A stretch of 64,000 nucleotides of DNA from Molossus alvarezi (GCA_037176705.1 CM073890.1:94044591-94108590); one strand, 5' to 3'. Shown: positions 1 through 11,231, counted from the first letter of the stretch. Made by a program: numbers and translations. The notes: a model not told the origin generated them from the letters alone.

Positions 1-369
1 ATTATTTTATATATCTATATATCTATATATTTTTAAAAAAATTTTTTTAGAGAGAAGGAGGAAGGGAGAGAGAAACATCCACATGAGAGAGAAACATCCA
101 TTGGCTGTCTCCTGCTGGGGATCGAGCCCACAATCTGGGCCTTTGCTCTGACTGGGAATTGAACTGGGATCTCACAGTCCATGGGACGATGCTCCATCCA
201 CTGAACCACACTGGCTGGGCTGAAAGCCTCATTTTAGATAGTGCTAACCAGGAATTTATGCTCCAGACATCAGTCTGCCCTACAGTAGATACTTGATCAC
301 ATAGAAGCGGGGCTCAGGCAGAGAAAACTATTTCCTGCGCTCCGGCAGGCCCCTCCCTAGTCCTCTTAC
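1..369 (-). other. KCNAB1: KCNAB1 intron, partial (runs off left edge)
   Basis: This is the start of the intron that follows the 370-490 exon. It holds one VES SINE (about 35-222) and AT-rich sequence at the edge. Nothing else is recognised in 223-369. Confidence 0.9.
35..222 (-). mobile_element. VES SINE (tail type B)
   Basis: tRNA-derived bat SINE in reverse orientation. The plus strand reads T-rich tail, GA-rich stretch, 'cctcctgctgggg'-like middle, then the complement of the tRNA-like head ending cactggctgggct. It belongs to the subtype with a 'gaacatcc...aaacatcc' body and no GAGGAT motif. Confidence 0.85.
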
Positions 370-490
370 CAACAGCAAGCTGAGGGAGGGTGCAGCCCAG
401 GCGCTCGGCAATGGGGGAGAGGTCTTTCAGTTTGTTCTGCTGTTTCCTCCCTTCTTCACTCACAATTCTTTCCTTCAACCACTGGTAGCA
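370..490 (-). CDS. KCNAB1: KCNAB1 coding exon (121 nt), CYQWLKER to LPQLAV
   Basis: The exon enters in phase 0 and encodes 40 residues beginning [18 protein letters not shown] and ending CTLPQLAV, plus one base of the next codon. The acceptor is attcctag and the donor gtaagagga. This helical part of the barrel precedes the AWCLRNE segment, which must be in the next exon, left of the window. [20 protein letters not shown] distinguishes Kv-beta1 from Kv-beta2 (GYQWLKDKI and EEGRRQQAK). It is the last exon in the window in transcript order. Confidence 0.96.
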
Positions 491-1000
491 CTAGGAATAA
501 AAGAACATGTAAATGTTAATGTCTGGTCAGGGTTTGATGTGAAAGATTGCTCACTCAATGAAATATAAGAACCTTATTGTGAATTCCTGCATCTCCTCGA
601 CTGACCTTATATTTCCTGGTGACAAGGATGCCTATGCTTACATGCAAAGAAATGTTCCTCATGCTCTCACTCCTTGCTTATCAGTTCAAAACAGATTCAT
701 TCTGACTGATATGCACCACTGAAATCCACCAGTATGCACATAGTTGTTAAAATCCTTACATAATCAATTACATCCAGTTTGCCTAAGTGGAAAAATGATG
801 TTTCCTATTGAGATAGCCCAATTTTAGAATTCAGCAAAAGGAAAAAGGCATTTACATTTCACCATGGTCTATTATGTTTCCTCTTTGTCATGGAAGCAGG
901 GCGCCAAGCTTCAGGCTCAGAGAAAGCCATCATCTCACACTCTGGTCGTAACGACCTTTCTCCCTCCCTCTTGCCTTCTATTTACTCCCAGCTTGTATTC

Positions 1001-1230
1001 TTTTTTTTTTATCCTCACCCAAGGACATTTTTCCATTTTTTTGTTCAGATAGAGTGGGAGAGAGAGAGAAACATCGATGTGAAAGGGACACATTGAGTGG
1101 CTGCCACCCGCACGACCAACCAGGGCCGGGGACAAACTGCAACCGAAGTACGTGCCGTTAGTGGGAACTGAACCTGGGTCTCTCCGGACCACAGGCTGAC
1201 GCTCTAACCGCTGAGCCAAACTGGCCAGGG
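1001..1230 (-). mobile_element. VES SINE (tail type A) with 14-16 bp target duplication
   Basis: Complete SINE with T run, 'atcctcaccc' tail motif, GA-rich block and head ending ggccaggg. Identical flanks cccagcttgtattctt occur at 987-1002 and 1231-1246, so the insertion is intact and fairly young. Confidence 0.93.
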
Positions 1231-2399
1231 CCCAGCTTGTATTCTTATAATGGGGCTTCATTGTTAGCTTGCTTGCTCCTTCCCTGGAGTACACATGGTG
1301 TAACTGACAGGAATCAAGCAAATTTTAAACATTTTCAAGTGGATAAATATTTTCCCAAATGTGTATTTCTTTTTCTATAATGAAACTTAAAAAGGGAAGG
1401 AAACTCAAGATGGCAAACTGTTCTCTGAAACTTAGGAGACATGACCGACTCTTGATCTGCAGACTATAAAGCCAGCCCAATTTCCCAAATATAAGGAGAA
1501 AAATCTTTGACAACTTCTCAGTGGCCTACTTTCCAGAAGGTTTTGCCTTATTATGACACAGAGAACAATAGACTGTTCCGCACAAAGCTACTAATTTGCA
1601 ACACCCAAAGGAAAAGAATATTTATACGAGTCTTTTAGTCTGTTTTAGTGAAAATAATAAAAACCATCCCACTGTGTGGCAACGCAGACTTTCTCCATCG
1701 CGTGCATTTACACCACAGCTGCCACCACAGCCCTTTACCTTCCAAAGGCAGCAGCAGAAGGCTCTGCGGTTGCCACGGACACTCCACCCACGTGATTTCA
1801 GGAGGCAGCTGGCTTTTGTTTTTTAAGTATTTTTTTTTTCGCAATTCTAAGACAGTATTTCCAAAGAAAAGGGCAGTAACCACATTATGTTTTATGATTT
1901 GAGGGAATGATTTTGCAGATGTGAGAAAGGGCAAGCCACCCCAGATCTGTGCACCTCCTACATCTCAGAGGCTTATGGTCTGACTCCTCACTCGAGACTT
2001 TGCTGAGGGAGTAGCCAGAGTTTCCCAGCCTGAGCTCTGGAAACCTCAGCTTCTTCCAGGAAGAAGACTGTCCTGGAGACCACAGCTGGTGCCAGAGGTG
2101 ATGATGGGGACACTTATGACAATGAACATGAGACGGAGGCCCAGCAGCGTTCCCTGAGCAGCATGCTGGGTGCATCAGAGAGCTCCTGAACCTACTTTTG
2201 CTGTCCTCATTGGGAAAGACATCACCAATCCTCACTTTCATAACCTCTTTCAGGGAACCAGTGTCTCTGAATATTATTCAAATTTTAAAAAGGTTGAAGA
2301 CCAATAGCCAAATGCTTTTTGAACAATTACTTTTTATTATAACTAAGAGAGCTCCTGAGATTTCAGTATAGACCACACACATAAAGAGTGGTTGGTTTA

Positions 2400-2612
2400 G
2401 CCTGACTGGTGTGGCTCAGTGGTTGAGTGTTGACCCATGCACCAAGAGGTCGCTGGTTCAATTCCCGGTCAGGGCATATTTCCAGGTGGTGGGCCTGATT
2501 CCCAGTGGAGGGCATGCAGGAGGCGGCCAGTCTATGTTCTCTCTCATTGATGTTTCTATCTCTCTCTCTTCCTTCCTCTCTCTCTAACATCACTAAAGGG
2601 GGAAAAAAAAAA
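2400..2612 (+). mobile_element. VES SINE (tail type B)
   Basis: It starts 'gcctgactggtgtggctcag' and contains a tRNA B-box-like ggttcaattc, a CT-rich block and an A run at 2609-2618. Similar flanks (tggttggttta and tggttggttga) suggest an imperfect target duplication. Confidence 0.88.
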
Positions 2613-2934
2613 GACTGGTTGGTTGATTTATCAGTCTGTGGAAATTCATTTTTCACATCATATGCACAATGCATTTTGGCTCTTAGGACTGGGTTACCAG
2701 TTATACGCTGTGTGTGTGCATGAGCACACCATGCTGAGAAGCACTGTTATTGAGTCATACTCCACCCTCAACACTGTAAATCTCATTGTTGCCTTAGTTA
2801 TTGGAAAAAAAGCAGGTTAAGGTTTTTAAAAAAGTAAATGCATAGTATTTATATTGCTTTCCTCATACCAAAGTAAATGAAAGTGTTTTGGAAATAAATA
2901 GCTTTCACTGCTTTATTATTATTTTTTAATCCCT

Positions 2935-3160
2935 AACCGGGAACATTTATCGTCAGAGCTGGAGGGAGAGAGAGGAAGATAGAAACTTCGAGAGAGACAC
3001 ATTGAGTGGTTGCCACCCCCACGACCCCAACCAGGGCCGGGGACAAACTGCAACCAAGGTACGTGCCCTTAGTGGGAACAGAACTCGGGACTCTGGTCTG
3101 CAGGCCAACGAGAGTCCCGAGTTCGGTTCCCACTAAGGGCACGAGCCAAACTGGCCAGGG
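2935..3160 (-). mobile_element. VES SINE (type A) with internal fold-back
   Basis: VES body with the usual gcaaccaaggtacgtgccc segment and head end ggccagggc. The segment that should carry the complement of the A-box region is replaced by an inverted copy of 33 bases of the element itself (3062-3094 against 3111-3143). Confidence 0.85.
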
Positions 3161-3904
3161 CACTTTAACTACTTTAAAAGTGGGAAAATGTTAGCATAGG
3201 GAGGAGATGAGGCTTAACTAAAACATTAATTAATTATAGAAATAAACCATTGATTTATGTAAGAAGATTGGCAGAGGGTGAGGTTGTGCACAATAATGCA
3301 CTAGGCTGTTGACTGTGGGTAATAATCAAAAGATGACGTTTCCTCTTCCCACCCTATCATTTCGCTTTCCTTACTGCTGCAGCGATTTGATTACATGTTG
3401 ATATTTCTTTCTCACTATGAGGAAGGCAGGAATGGCTTCTATTCACCTCCACATCTCCAGCCCTGACTGGTGGGCACAGGGGAGGGGCTCAGCCAGAATG
3501 GCAGAGAGGAATCAGAAACGGCTCCACAGGGTAGAACTAGATCTCTTCAGCTTTGCAGATGGAGCATCCCCATGCTCACGCAGTACGACTCTGCTGGCAG
3601 TCCTGGGCGGGTCCACAGTGCTGTGGATTCCACCTCGTTTCATAATTCACCCCTTCACATGTCTGTCTGGAACAAGTCCCCAAGTAGCGCCTAGGGCTGA
3701 GACTGTCCCATCACCCCTGCATCTCCAGCACCCAGCGCAGAGTTCAGAACAGAATAGACACTTGGTAAATTGCCAAAGGAACAACTGAAAGAGCTTTTCT
3801 CCACAGATTAGTGGGCTATTGCTTTTATAATTAGGCCACAATATTCTCTAAAGCTTTCCTAAAGCCCACTACTTGTCTTCCAAAGCTGTGACTGTTAGCT
3901 ACGC

Positions 3905-4030
3905 GTCTCCACTTTATAGGTAATGATACTGGAGGGGGAACAGTCTGTGAGGCTGGCCCCATAGAGCCCCCAATTGGCTGCTAATAATCCTGGGTTGGAA
4001 CTCAGGCAGCAATGATAGAGCCACGGACAC
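3905..4030 (-). repeat. MIR-like fragment (weak)
   Basis: An MIR-like order is visible: ccactttataggtaatgata, a gap, then 'ggttggaactcaggc'. Highly diverged. Confidence 0.35.
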
Positions 4031-4229
4031 AGTCGCATTTTTCTTTGGACCTTGTCTAGAATAACTTATTATCCAAGATCATTGACTGTTTCTATTTAAA
4101 CATCAACATCTTTGGCTCCAAAGAGCAGCAAAGTTTTTACTAGTCAGGTTGAAATTTCTAGATAAAACGCTGGAGCTAAAATATTTTCTTCTGAAATTAG
4201 ACCATAATGTGCAATACCCTTAGTTTCTT

Positions 4230-4456
4230 TATCTTTTTGTAAATCCTCAACCGAGGATATTTTTCCATTTATCTTCAGATAGAGTGGGAGGGAGGAGAGA
4301 GAGCGAGAGACACATCAACCAGCTGCCTCCTGCATGACCCCGACCAGGGCTGGGGACCAAATTGCAATGCAGGTACGTACCCTTGACTGGAATTGAACCC
4401 GTGACTCTCTGGTCCATGGGCTGATGCTCTAACTGCTGAGCCAAACTAGCCAGAGC
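4230..4456 (-). mobile_element. VES SINE (type A) with target duplication
   Basis: Full-length diverged copy with a 'cctcaaccgaggatat' tail motif and head end 'agccagagc'. Flanks tacccttagtttctt (4215-4229) and tacccgtagtttctt (4457-4471) match at 14 of 15 positions. Confidence 0.9.
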
Positions 4457-4739
4457 TACCCGTAGTTTCTTAACGTGAACACCTGTAGTTCTTGGGCTGC
4501 CCCTCTCTCCCACTTTAATTCATGTAGCTTTGCATGTTTTCTATTTCCTTTTGACAGAGGGGCACATATTATTATGTACCCAGCTTTGTCCTTCGAGATG
4601 AAGAGAGCTTCCGCAGCAGGATGAAAGGAAGGGCATTTCTGGGAGGCAAGAGTCCAGAGCATTTGGATGGAAGACAAAGTAGTATGATTGGGGAGGGACA
4701 AAAACAGGAAAGTGAACCCAACTTAGATCCCAAGGGGAT

Positions 4740-5060
4740 TTCCTTGAATGCTTTTCTGTGGGGTTTGGGTTTTGTCCTATAAGCAATGATTGGGAAGCCA
4801 TTAAAGGATTTTAATCAGGGTTATCATGTGGTCAGATTAATTTTTTTAGAAAGATAACTGGTCACAGTGGTGGGTAGTTGAGAAAAGGGAAGGAAGTCAG
4901 GGATTCAGTAGCTAAATAGGAGGTTACTGCAGCAAACCAGGGAAGAAACGATGAAGATCTGAACAAGGGCTGTCCAGGAGATGGACCACAGAGGGCCGCG
5001 ATGTGGACTGGACAGATGGCTGCCCCACTGGACAGGAGTGAGGGAGGAGACGAGGCAGCC
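4740..5060 (-). repeat. L2-like LINE fragment
   Basis: The plus strand reads gggaagccattaaaggattt, then a 'catgtggtcagatt...agaaagataactg' pattern and 'ggaggttactgcagca'. I recognise these as the complement of the L2 3' region. Diverged, boundaries approximate. Confidence 0.55.
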
Positions 5061-5889
5061 TGAGATAATGCCTTGGCTTCTGACTAGGACGGCCGGGCGG
5101 ACTGTTAGCCGAGGAGGAAGGGCCAGTTCCGGGGAGTGAGGACAGGTTGCATTAGGCATTCCTGCAGTCTCCCAGAACCCCTGCGTACTAGTGCTTTCTA
5201 AAGGATAGGCAATGTTCATACAGGGTTCATTTACTCCCTCATATACAGTTTGAAATTTACAACAAACACAAAATATTAGCATCTTTAGTTTATTGGTATA
5301 TCTTACAACAGCCATTGTGAAACCCCAGTCATTTATTCTACTTTGGGGGGAGGCAGTATGTGAAAGTTGCCAACCTCATCTTTAAAAAAATTTTTTGGTG
5401 TGTATTTTACTGTTCGCATTCTCATTTACTCCTAAGGTTGCCCTGATACTTGCCCCCCTCCCAGCCCCTTTAGTTACTCTACTCAAGTGACTTCCCTAAG
5501 TGCACTCATATTGGTCCAGAAAACACTCAGGCTGATGATTTAGGAAGACTAAATAGTCTTTGGTAATCTAAAAAGTGATTTATGATTGGCTGCCTTTCAC
5601 CTGTTGAGGGCCCTTAATGTTTATTATTAAGGATGTTTCAAAATAGATGTTGAGTTGATAATATAAAAGTTAAAAATAGAAATATCTTCTGAGTTGCTTT
5701 TGGGCTTAACCTTCAAATATATTTTATCTCCTATTTTTTCTTTCTCCTTTTGTTAGTGCACTTGTGAAAGTTTCTTTTCAGCTATCTGGAAGCTTTTCCC
5801 AAACAATGATGGAGGTTAACCGATCATACACTCCAAATGCAGGGTAGGTACTTCTTCCTTCTTTAAAAAAACTGGGTTTGGGGAGATAA

Positions 5890-6200
5890 ACTAGAGCCAG
5901 GAGACCTGGGTTCTCACAGCAACTTTCTCTACTAGGAGTTTTTACTCTTGGATGGGTATCCAACCTCTTTGTGCTCAGTTTCTACATCTGGAAAGGTCTC
6001 CTAAGGATAGTTTGAAAACAAACACCTGACTTCTATGTGGAAGTATTTTGAGCTTTTCAGAAAGTCTCTGAAGGAATTAAGGCAACATGCTTAGCTACAA
6101 CGGACTCAAAGCCATATGTATCCATTTATCATTGTGAGGGTAAGAGGAGATGACTGAAAACTCTTCTCCCAGTGTTTGGCACATAGTAGGTGCTCAATAA
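5890..6200 (+). repeat. MIR-like fragments
   Basis: Head-like 'agacctgggttctca' at about 5908, then 'caacctctttgtgctcagtt' at about 5962, and a typical 3' end 'ggcacatagtaggtgctcaa' at 6178. The middle is poorly conserved. Confidence 0.5.
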
Positions 6201-7249
6201 AATTGCAATTTTCAGGGCTTGCCTCCCTTCTTCACACGCTTCTTGCCTTTTATACCTTCTCCCCTAAAATGCTTCTTGGTTTTTCTTTGTTAACTTATTC
6301 AGACTTGGTTAGAACAATCTTCTGTTTTCAGAAGCAAGATCACATTTACTATTCTAGGATAATTATATTTGTGATCATGCAAAACTAGAAATAGGACCAA
6401 GTCACCATACTTATATATTGTATTACTTTAGAGAACAAATAATCTAATAGGTCAAGTGTTACAGGCGGAAAGGAAAGTGACAGACCTGAGAAGGTTCTGA
6501 TTGGGGAAGCACGTGGCGGTCCCAGCCACACTGAAGGGATCGGTGGTGTGGGCCTGACTGCAGCTGACCTTCCAGCAACTTTGTGCTGATGGAGGCAAGA
6601 GGCTTTCCGACTTCTGCTTCCTTTTAGGGGCCTTCGGCTTGTCTGGATTTTGAAAATGTCTCTATTCTCTCTCCCCTAATATTGCAGAGTAATTTGTGAT
6701 TCTAATGTTATTACATAGTCTGTTTTTAAAAACAGACATGTTGTTATTAATAAGAAGAGATGTTTGGAGTACTCTCCAATAAATTAATCATTGAGATGTT
6801 CTGAATGGAGGTAATTTTGTCAATGGTCTTGAATATCTTGCTGTTTCAGAAAAGAATTTAAGTTACGAGACTTAGCAGCCAGAGTTGATCTCTGAACGCC
6901 AGGCTTGAGCCCCGGTGACAAGGCTTGGCTATGTTTCTGCTTCCGGAATCCTCTCTCCCGACCCTGCACCCACACACGGTAAAGAATGTCAACCGACTTC
7001 AAACCATACTCGGTTACAACCGGTTTGTCCCATATGGAGAACATTTATATGGATTAAATTTTGTTGTGTCAAGAAAAGTAAAATCAGATCCTCTTATGTA
7101 GAAAAGGGATTTTATATTTCATCAGTTTCAAAGGAGGAATGAAATGCATTTTTAAACAAGAATAAAAAGCAGTGTAGGGATTTGAGCTCACGGAGCCAAA
7201 CCAGGTCATCGGGCATTTCCCTCAGTCCCCAGAGGAGGAGAATTTTCTG

Positions 7250-7405
7250 TGCCGGCACATTATGGAGGGCTGACTGATTCTCGGCCGCGAGCAGAGGCCT
7301 CTGGCAGGCTCGGGGCTCGGGGCTCGGGGGAGCCTGCCCGAGGACGTCTGGGGGCCAGGGCCGCGCTCCAGAAGCAGGAGCCAGAAGCCACAGGTGCCGC
7401 AGGGC
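7250..7405. other. CpG-rich, G-run-rich patch beside an exon
   Basis: In a mostly CpG-poor window this stretch holds more than ten CpGs in about 155 bases and a triple gctcgggg tandem at 7308-7330. It begins about 70 bases inside the intron after exon 7473-7567. No promoter element is identifiable. Confidence 0.6.
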
Positions 7406-7472
7406 TGTTCTGGCCCCTCCCCCTCTGCACCCCACTCTCCCGCCCAGACTCTCCAGGAGGAGGAAGGAGTAC

Positions 7473-7567
7473 CTTCAGAGAAGCCCTGGAGCTTTCAGGC
7501 ACCCCGTTTCCATATTTTCCTGAGATGATTCCACAGGCAAGGGGGGACCAGGTCATTGCTCCGACTC
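7473..7567 (-). CDS. KCNAB1: KCNAB1 coding exon (95 nt), NADPH-binding WSPLACG
   Basis: Two bases complete a glycine codon, then 31 residues follow, beginning [18 protein letters not shown] and ending SRASLK, in phase 0. The acceptor is ttctgtag. The donor gtactcctt is weak after position +2. Trp-Ser-Pro-Leu, the following Lys of SGKY and the Arg of SRASLK are the main cofactor-binding residues of the fold (Trp243 to Leu246, Lys254 and Arg264 in Kv-beta2 numbering). YGNGVPESS is the Kv-beta1 form. A short CpG-rich, G-run-rich patch begins just inside the downstream intron. Confidence 0.96.
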
Positions 7568-9416
7568 CTACAGAAGAAAATCGACTTAAACAATTGCTTG
7601 TTGCCGACTGGAATAAAAAGTGTGGGGTGACTTGGGTAGTTATGGGAAAAAACTAGACAGGTGAAAATTCATACAGCAGTATACATCTTTCTGTTAAAAT
7701 TTAGGCATTCACAAGCCGTGCTTCATTTTTATAAACCAGTTAAACACGCACAGTCAGTTAGAGGGAGCAGGCCACATAAACAAGCCGGAAAATGTGGCTT
7801 ATTCATGTCCAAACTTATTTGCACACTCAGACACAAACACTTTTACTTGCACAGAAATTCAGCGCTTTGCTTGTCCACTCAGTGTCTAAGTAGTGCCTGG
7901 CACGTACCAGACACACAATGCCTAGTGTGTGGTAAACACACAACACGTGATAGCAATACTAACAATTGTTATTGTTGAATTTTTAAAGTCCTTTTCCCCC
8001 TTACCCAACATTTCCCTGCTCATGTGAATCTGTTTCTTAGGAAGAAAAGTTATCTCTGGAAACTGTTTTTTTTTTTTTTTTTTAAATAAATAAGCCTGAA
8101 AACGTGGCTTATTTGTTTTTCTGATGTCCAAAATTCTTGTGTATACGTTGTGTTTGTGTTCCCCCTTCTTGACGTCATTACATCTACCTACACAAACATG
8201 TAATGCTTGACTTGTGAGCTGTCCTTGAATTCCCCCTCTGACTCGGTTCCAGGCATGGAGGGGAGATATAGATATATAGATTCATATTTTTTTTGGAAAG
8301 GCTGTCATAGTCCACTCAAAGGTGCCTGCTTTGGCTGCAGCCAGCACCCTATGAAAAATTAGTTCATGGTTTCGTTCCTTCATTCTGTGTGTGTGCTTTT
8401 TATTTTTTTTATTAAATTTATTTTTGTTACAGATGTTTCTCCTCCCCCAATGACTCCCTCCTCCCTATCCACTCCCACCCCATCCCCAGCTTTATTGTCT
8501 ATGTCCATCAATTCTGCGTACATGCATATAAGTTCTATGGTTTATCTCTTCCCCCACTTCTGAGAAATGTCAGTCTGTACCCTACTTCTATGTCTCTGGG
8601 TCTATTTTGTTCATCAGTTTGTTTAGTTCATTATATTCCAGAAATAAGTGAGATCATGTGATATTTGTCTTTCTCTGCTTGGCTTGTTTCGCTTAGGATA
8701 ATACTTTCCAGGTCCCTCCATGTCATCTCAAAGGATAAGAGATCTTTCTTTTTTACAGCTGCATAGTGTTCCATTGTGTATGTGTACCACAGCTTTTTAT
8801 CCATTCGTCTACTGATGGACACTTGGGCTGTTTCCAGATCTTAGCTATTGTAAATAGTGCTGCTACAAACATGGGGGTACATATATTCTTTCTGATTGGT
8901 GTTTCAGGCTTCTTAGGGTATATTCCTAGAAGTGGGATCACTGGGTCAAATGGCAGTTCAATTTTTAATTTTTTGAGCTAACACCATAGTGTTTTCCACA
9001 GTGTCTGCACCAGTCTGCATTCCCACCAGCAGTGTACTAGAGTCCCCTTTTCTCCACACCCTCGCCAACATTTGTTTAATGATTTGTTGATGGTGGCCAT
9101 TCTGACAGGTGTAAGGTGATACCTCATTGTTGTTTTAATTTGCATCTCTCTAATGTTTAGTGACATTCTGTGTGCGTTTTTTGAACACCTACTGAGTACA
9201 GCTTACACGCCAGTCACGTTTGCACGTCTGCTGTAGCTACTCTGTACACTGCACATCTATGGCACACTTGACGCTTCCGCAGTCTCTGGAACGCAGAGCT
9301 CCTGCATCCCTATGTTAACGAGGGGCATTTAGGAAAGCATTTCAGTAACTTTCCCCCCCAGATCACTGGTCCTTCTATTATGAAAAATAATCAGAAAATT
9401 TGATTGTGAAGATTAC
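7568..9416 (-). other. KCNAB1: KCNAB1 intron (1,849 nt)
   Basis: The middle is a 5'-truncated L1 copy (8402-9163). The rest (7568-8380 and 9183-9416) is unremarkable apart from a 17-base T run near 8066. Confidence 0.9.
8402..9163 (-). mobile_element. L1 LINE, 5'-truncated, end of ORF2 plus 3' UTR
   Basis: Read on the minus strand, 8631-9166 gives broken frames with L1 ORF2p C-terminal features (WKQPKCPSVDEWIKS, YTMEHYAAVKKKDLLSFE, EKDKYHMISLISGI). These are followed by a 3' UTR and an A-rich tail (T-rich at 8400). Flanks 'cattctgtgtg' at about 8381 and 9165 look like an imperfect target duplication. The reading frame is broken, so it is a dead copy. Confidence 0.85.
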
Positions 9417-9537
9417 CTATTTTATGGTAGAGCTCTGGTAGCTGAACCTCCACTTTTTCTCTCTGGAAAAGATGGTACTCAGCTTGTTCACAGACTGGAG
9501 GGATCATATTGAACTGTCTTGCTACAGAATAGGCTTC
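9417..9537 (-). CDS. KCNAB1: KCNAB1 coding exon (121 nt), EAYSVARQF to LYHKI
   Basis: The exon enters in phase 0 and encodes 40 residues beginning [15 protein letters not shown] and ending PELYHKI, plus one base of a glycine codon. The acceptor is ctccctag and the donor gtaatcttc. The Gln of [12 protein letters not shown] is a cofactor contact in Kv-beta proteins. NMIPPV and YHLFQRE are Kv-beta1 variants (NLIPPI and YHMFQRE in Kv-beta2). It is 1.7 kb from the exon at 11232 and 1.8 kb from that at 7473. A 5'-truncated L1 copy lies about 240 bases past its donor. Confidence 0.96.
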
Positions 9538-9833
9538 CTAGGGAGAAATAAGATTGCAACTGAATTTATACTGATGAGAAATAAGACTGCCCTGTAATTC
9601 ATATTAATGAGAAATTTTCATTTTAGTGAAATCGATACAAACCAAGAAACATGGAGGTTGCCAAGCAATAAGCAAAGCTATGACCGTCAGTTTCACTAAG
9701 AGCAATAAATACCCAGTGCAAGAAATCCTTATGATTCTTCGGGAGGTCTGGACTGAGAAGAGCCCAGGGCAAATTAGTCCGAGTGTGAATTATAGATGAT
9801 GATAAAATGTAGTTTGATTAGTTTCAGGTTTCT

Positions 9834-10058
9834 TTTTTTTTAATGTTTTTAAAAATTATTATTGATATTTTAGCAAGAGAGGAAGGGAGAGAGAGATAGA
9901 AACATTCATGTGAGAGAGAAACATTGATCGGCAGCCTCCTGCACACCCCTCACTGGGGATCGAGCCTGCAACCCAGGCATGTGTCCTGACTGGGAATTGA
10001 ACCAGATCTCTCAGTCCATGGGGTGATGCTCAATCCACTGAGCCACACTGGCTGAGCT
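9834..10058 (-). mobile_element. VES SINE (type B)
   Basis: T-rich tail, ttattgatattttagca, GA-rich block, head end 'cacactggctgagct'. Flanks tttcaggtttct and tttgcaggtttct indicate a target duplication with one extra base. Confidence 0.88.
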
Positions 10059-10410
10059 ATTTGCAGGTTTCTAAAGAAATAAAACAGACTAGCATCTACA
10101 GAGAACCTGTTATTAGCATGTGATAAACAGTATAGTTATTTAATAGAGTTTTGGAAAGAAAATGAGACTATTGTATTCATATATCTCATTAGCTAAAAAA
10201 TTCAGTTTACTCTCTTGCCACCAAAAAATGTGCTAAAACACGATTCCTGTTAGAGCCCTGCACCCTCCGTGTTGTGTTCTGAGCTGATGAGATCTAGCCC
10301 CCATGTCCCCTCTGTAGTGATGGAATTGATCATAGAATTCTAGTGTCACAGATGGTGAGGAAAGGTTGCAAGCAGTCTTGCAGTGTACACATGGTATCTG
10401 AAAAACAGGA

Positions 10411-11188
10411 CAGGCGTACCTTGGAGATGCTGTGGAGTTAGCTCCAGAACACTGCAATACAGTGAATACTGCAATAAGGCAGGCCTTATGAATTGTTTGG
10501 CTTCCCGGTGCATATGGAAGTTATGTTCACATTTTACTGTAGTCCAGCGATTTTCAACCTTTTTCATCTCATGGCACACATAAACTAATTACTAAAATTC
10601 TGCTGCACACCAAAAAATATAATTTTTGCTTATCTGACAACAAAATAGGTACGATTTTGAGTCATTCACACCAGACAGCTATTGTGTTAGCTGTTGTCAT
10701 TTTTTAAATTTGACAAACTAAGGGAAAAGAGGTCAGGGCCCCTGACTAAACAGTCAGGTATTGCATGTTTTAAAAAGTCTTGCACACCAGTGGGCCTGCC
10801 GCAGCATGCCGGTTGAAAATCACTGCTGCAGTCTATTAAGTGTGCAATAGAATTATGTCTAAAAAAACAATATACATACCTTAATTTAAAAATTACGTCA
10901 TTGCTAAAAATGCTAGCCATCACCTGAGCCTTCAGCAAGAGGTAATCTTTTTGCTAGTGGAGGGTGACATTGAAGATCACTCACCATAGATCACCATAGA
11001 AGATACAATAATAACGAATAAATTTGAAATATTGTGAGAGTTACCAAAAGGTGACACAGAGACACAAATTGAGCAAATTATATTGGGAAAATGGCACCAG
11101 TAGACTTGCTTGATGCAGGGTTGCCACAAACCTTCTTTTGTTAAAAAACACAGTATCTGTGAAGCAAAGCAAAGTGCAATAATACCTG
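10411..11188. mobile_element. Tigger DNA transposon (internally deleted), split by a hAT element
   Basis: The left end caggcgtaccttggagatgc and the right end gcaataatacctg form diverged inverted termini. Interior sequence such as attaagtgtgcaatagaatt, ccttcagcaagaggtaatct and atgcagggttgccacaaacc matches the two terminal regions of Tigger1 as I remember it. The transposase region is absent, so it is non-autonomous. The element is interrupted at 10545-10825. Its right end is 43 bases from the donor of exon 11232-11317. Confidence 0.82.
10545..10825 (+). mobile_element. Non-autonomous hAT element inside Tigger
   Basis: Terminal inverted repeats are cagcgattttcaacc and ggttgaaaatcactg. The 8-bp flanks ctgtagtc (10537-10544) and ctgcagtc (10826-10833) match at 7 of 8, as expected for hAT insertion. 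It has no coding capacity. A related copy is at 33499-33771. Confidence 0.88.
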
Positions 11189-11231
11189 TAATAAGATGCT
11201 CAACAACCATTTAAAAATAGAAATGAATTAC

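Larger units (their letters stand above)
491..7472 (-). other. KCNAB1: KCNAB1 intron (6,982 nt)
   Basis: It contains VES SINEs near 1001, 2400, 2935 and 4230, L2-like sequence at 4740-5060, MIR-like fragments at 3905-4030 and 5890-6200, and a CpG-rich patch at 7250-7405. The remaining stretches (491-1000, 1250-2390, 3190-3900, 5070-5880, 6210-7240) show no feature I can name. Open frames here up to about 136 codons match nothing recognised. Confidence 0.9.
9538..11231 (-). other. KCNAB1: KCNAB1 intron (1,694 nt)
   Basis: Transposons fill much of this intron: a VES SINE at about 9834-10058 and a Tigger element at 10411-11188 interrupted by a hAT element at 10545-10825. Nothing recognised in 9538-9830 or 10075-10410. 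Confidence 0.9.

Noticed and set aside
1001..1230. VES heads read as tRNA genes
   Set aside because: They have A- and B-box-like sequence but cannot form an intact tRNA cloverleaf with conserved arms. They are SINE promoters, repeated across the window.
7112..7435. Minus-strand frame of 107 codons beside exon 7473-7567
   Set aside because: It lies in the intron past the donor. The CpG-rich patch is open in several frames, with no sign of coding constraint.
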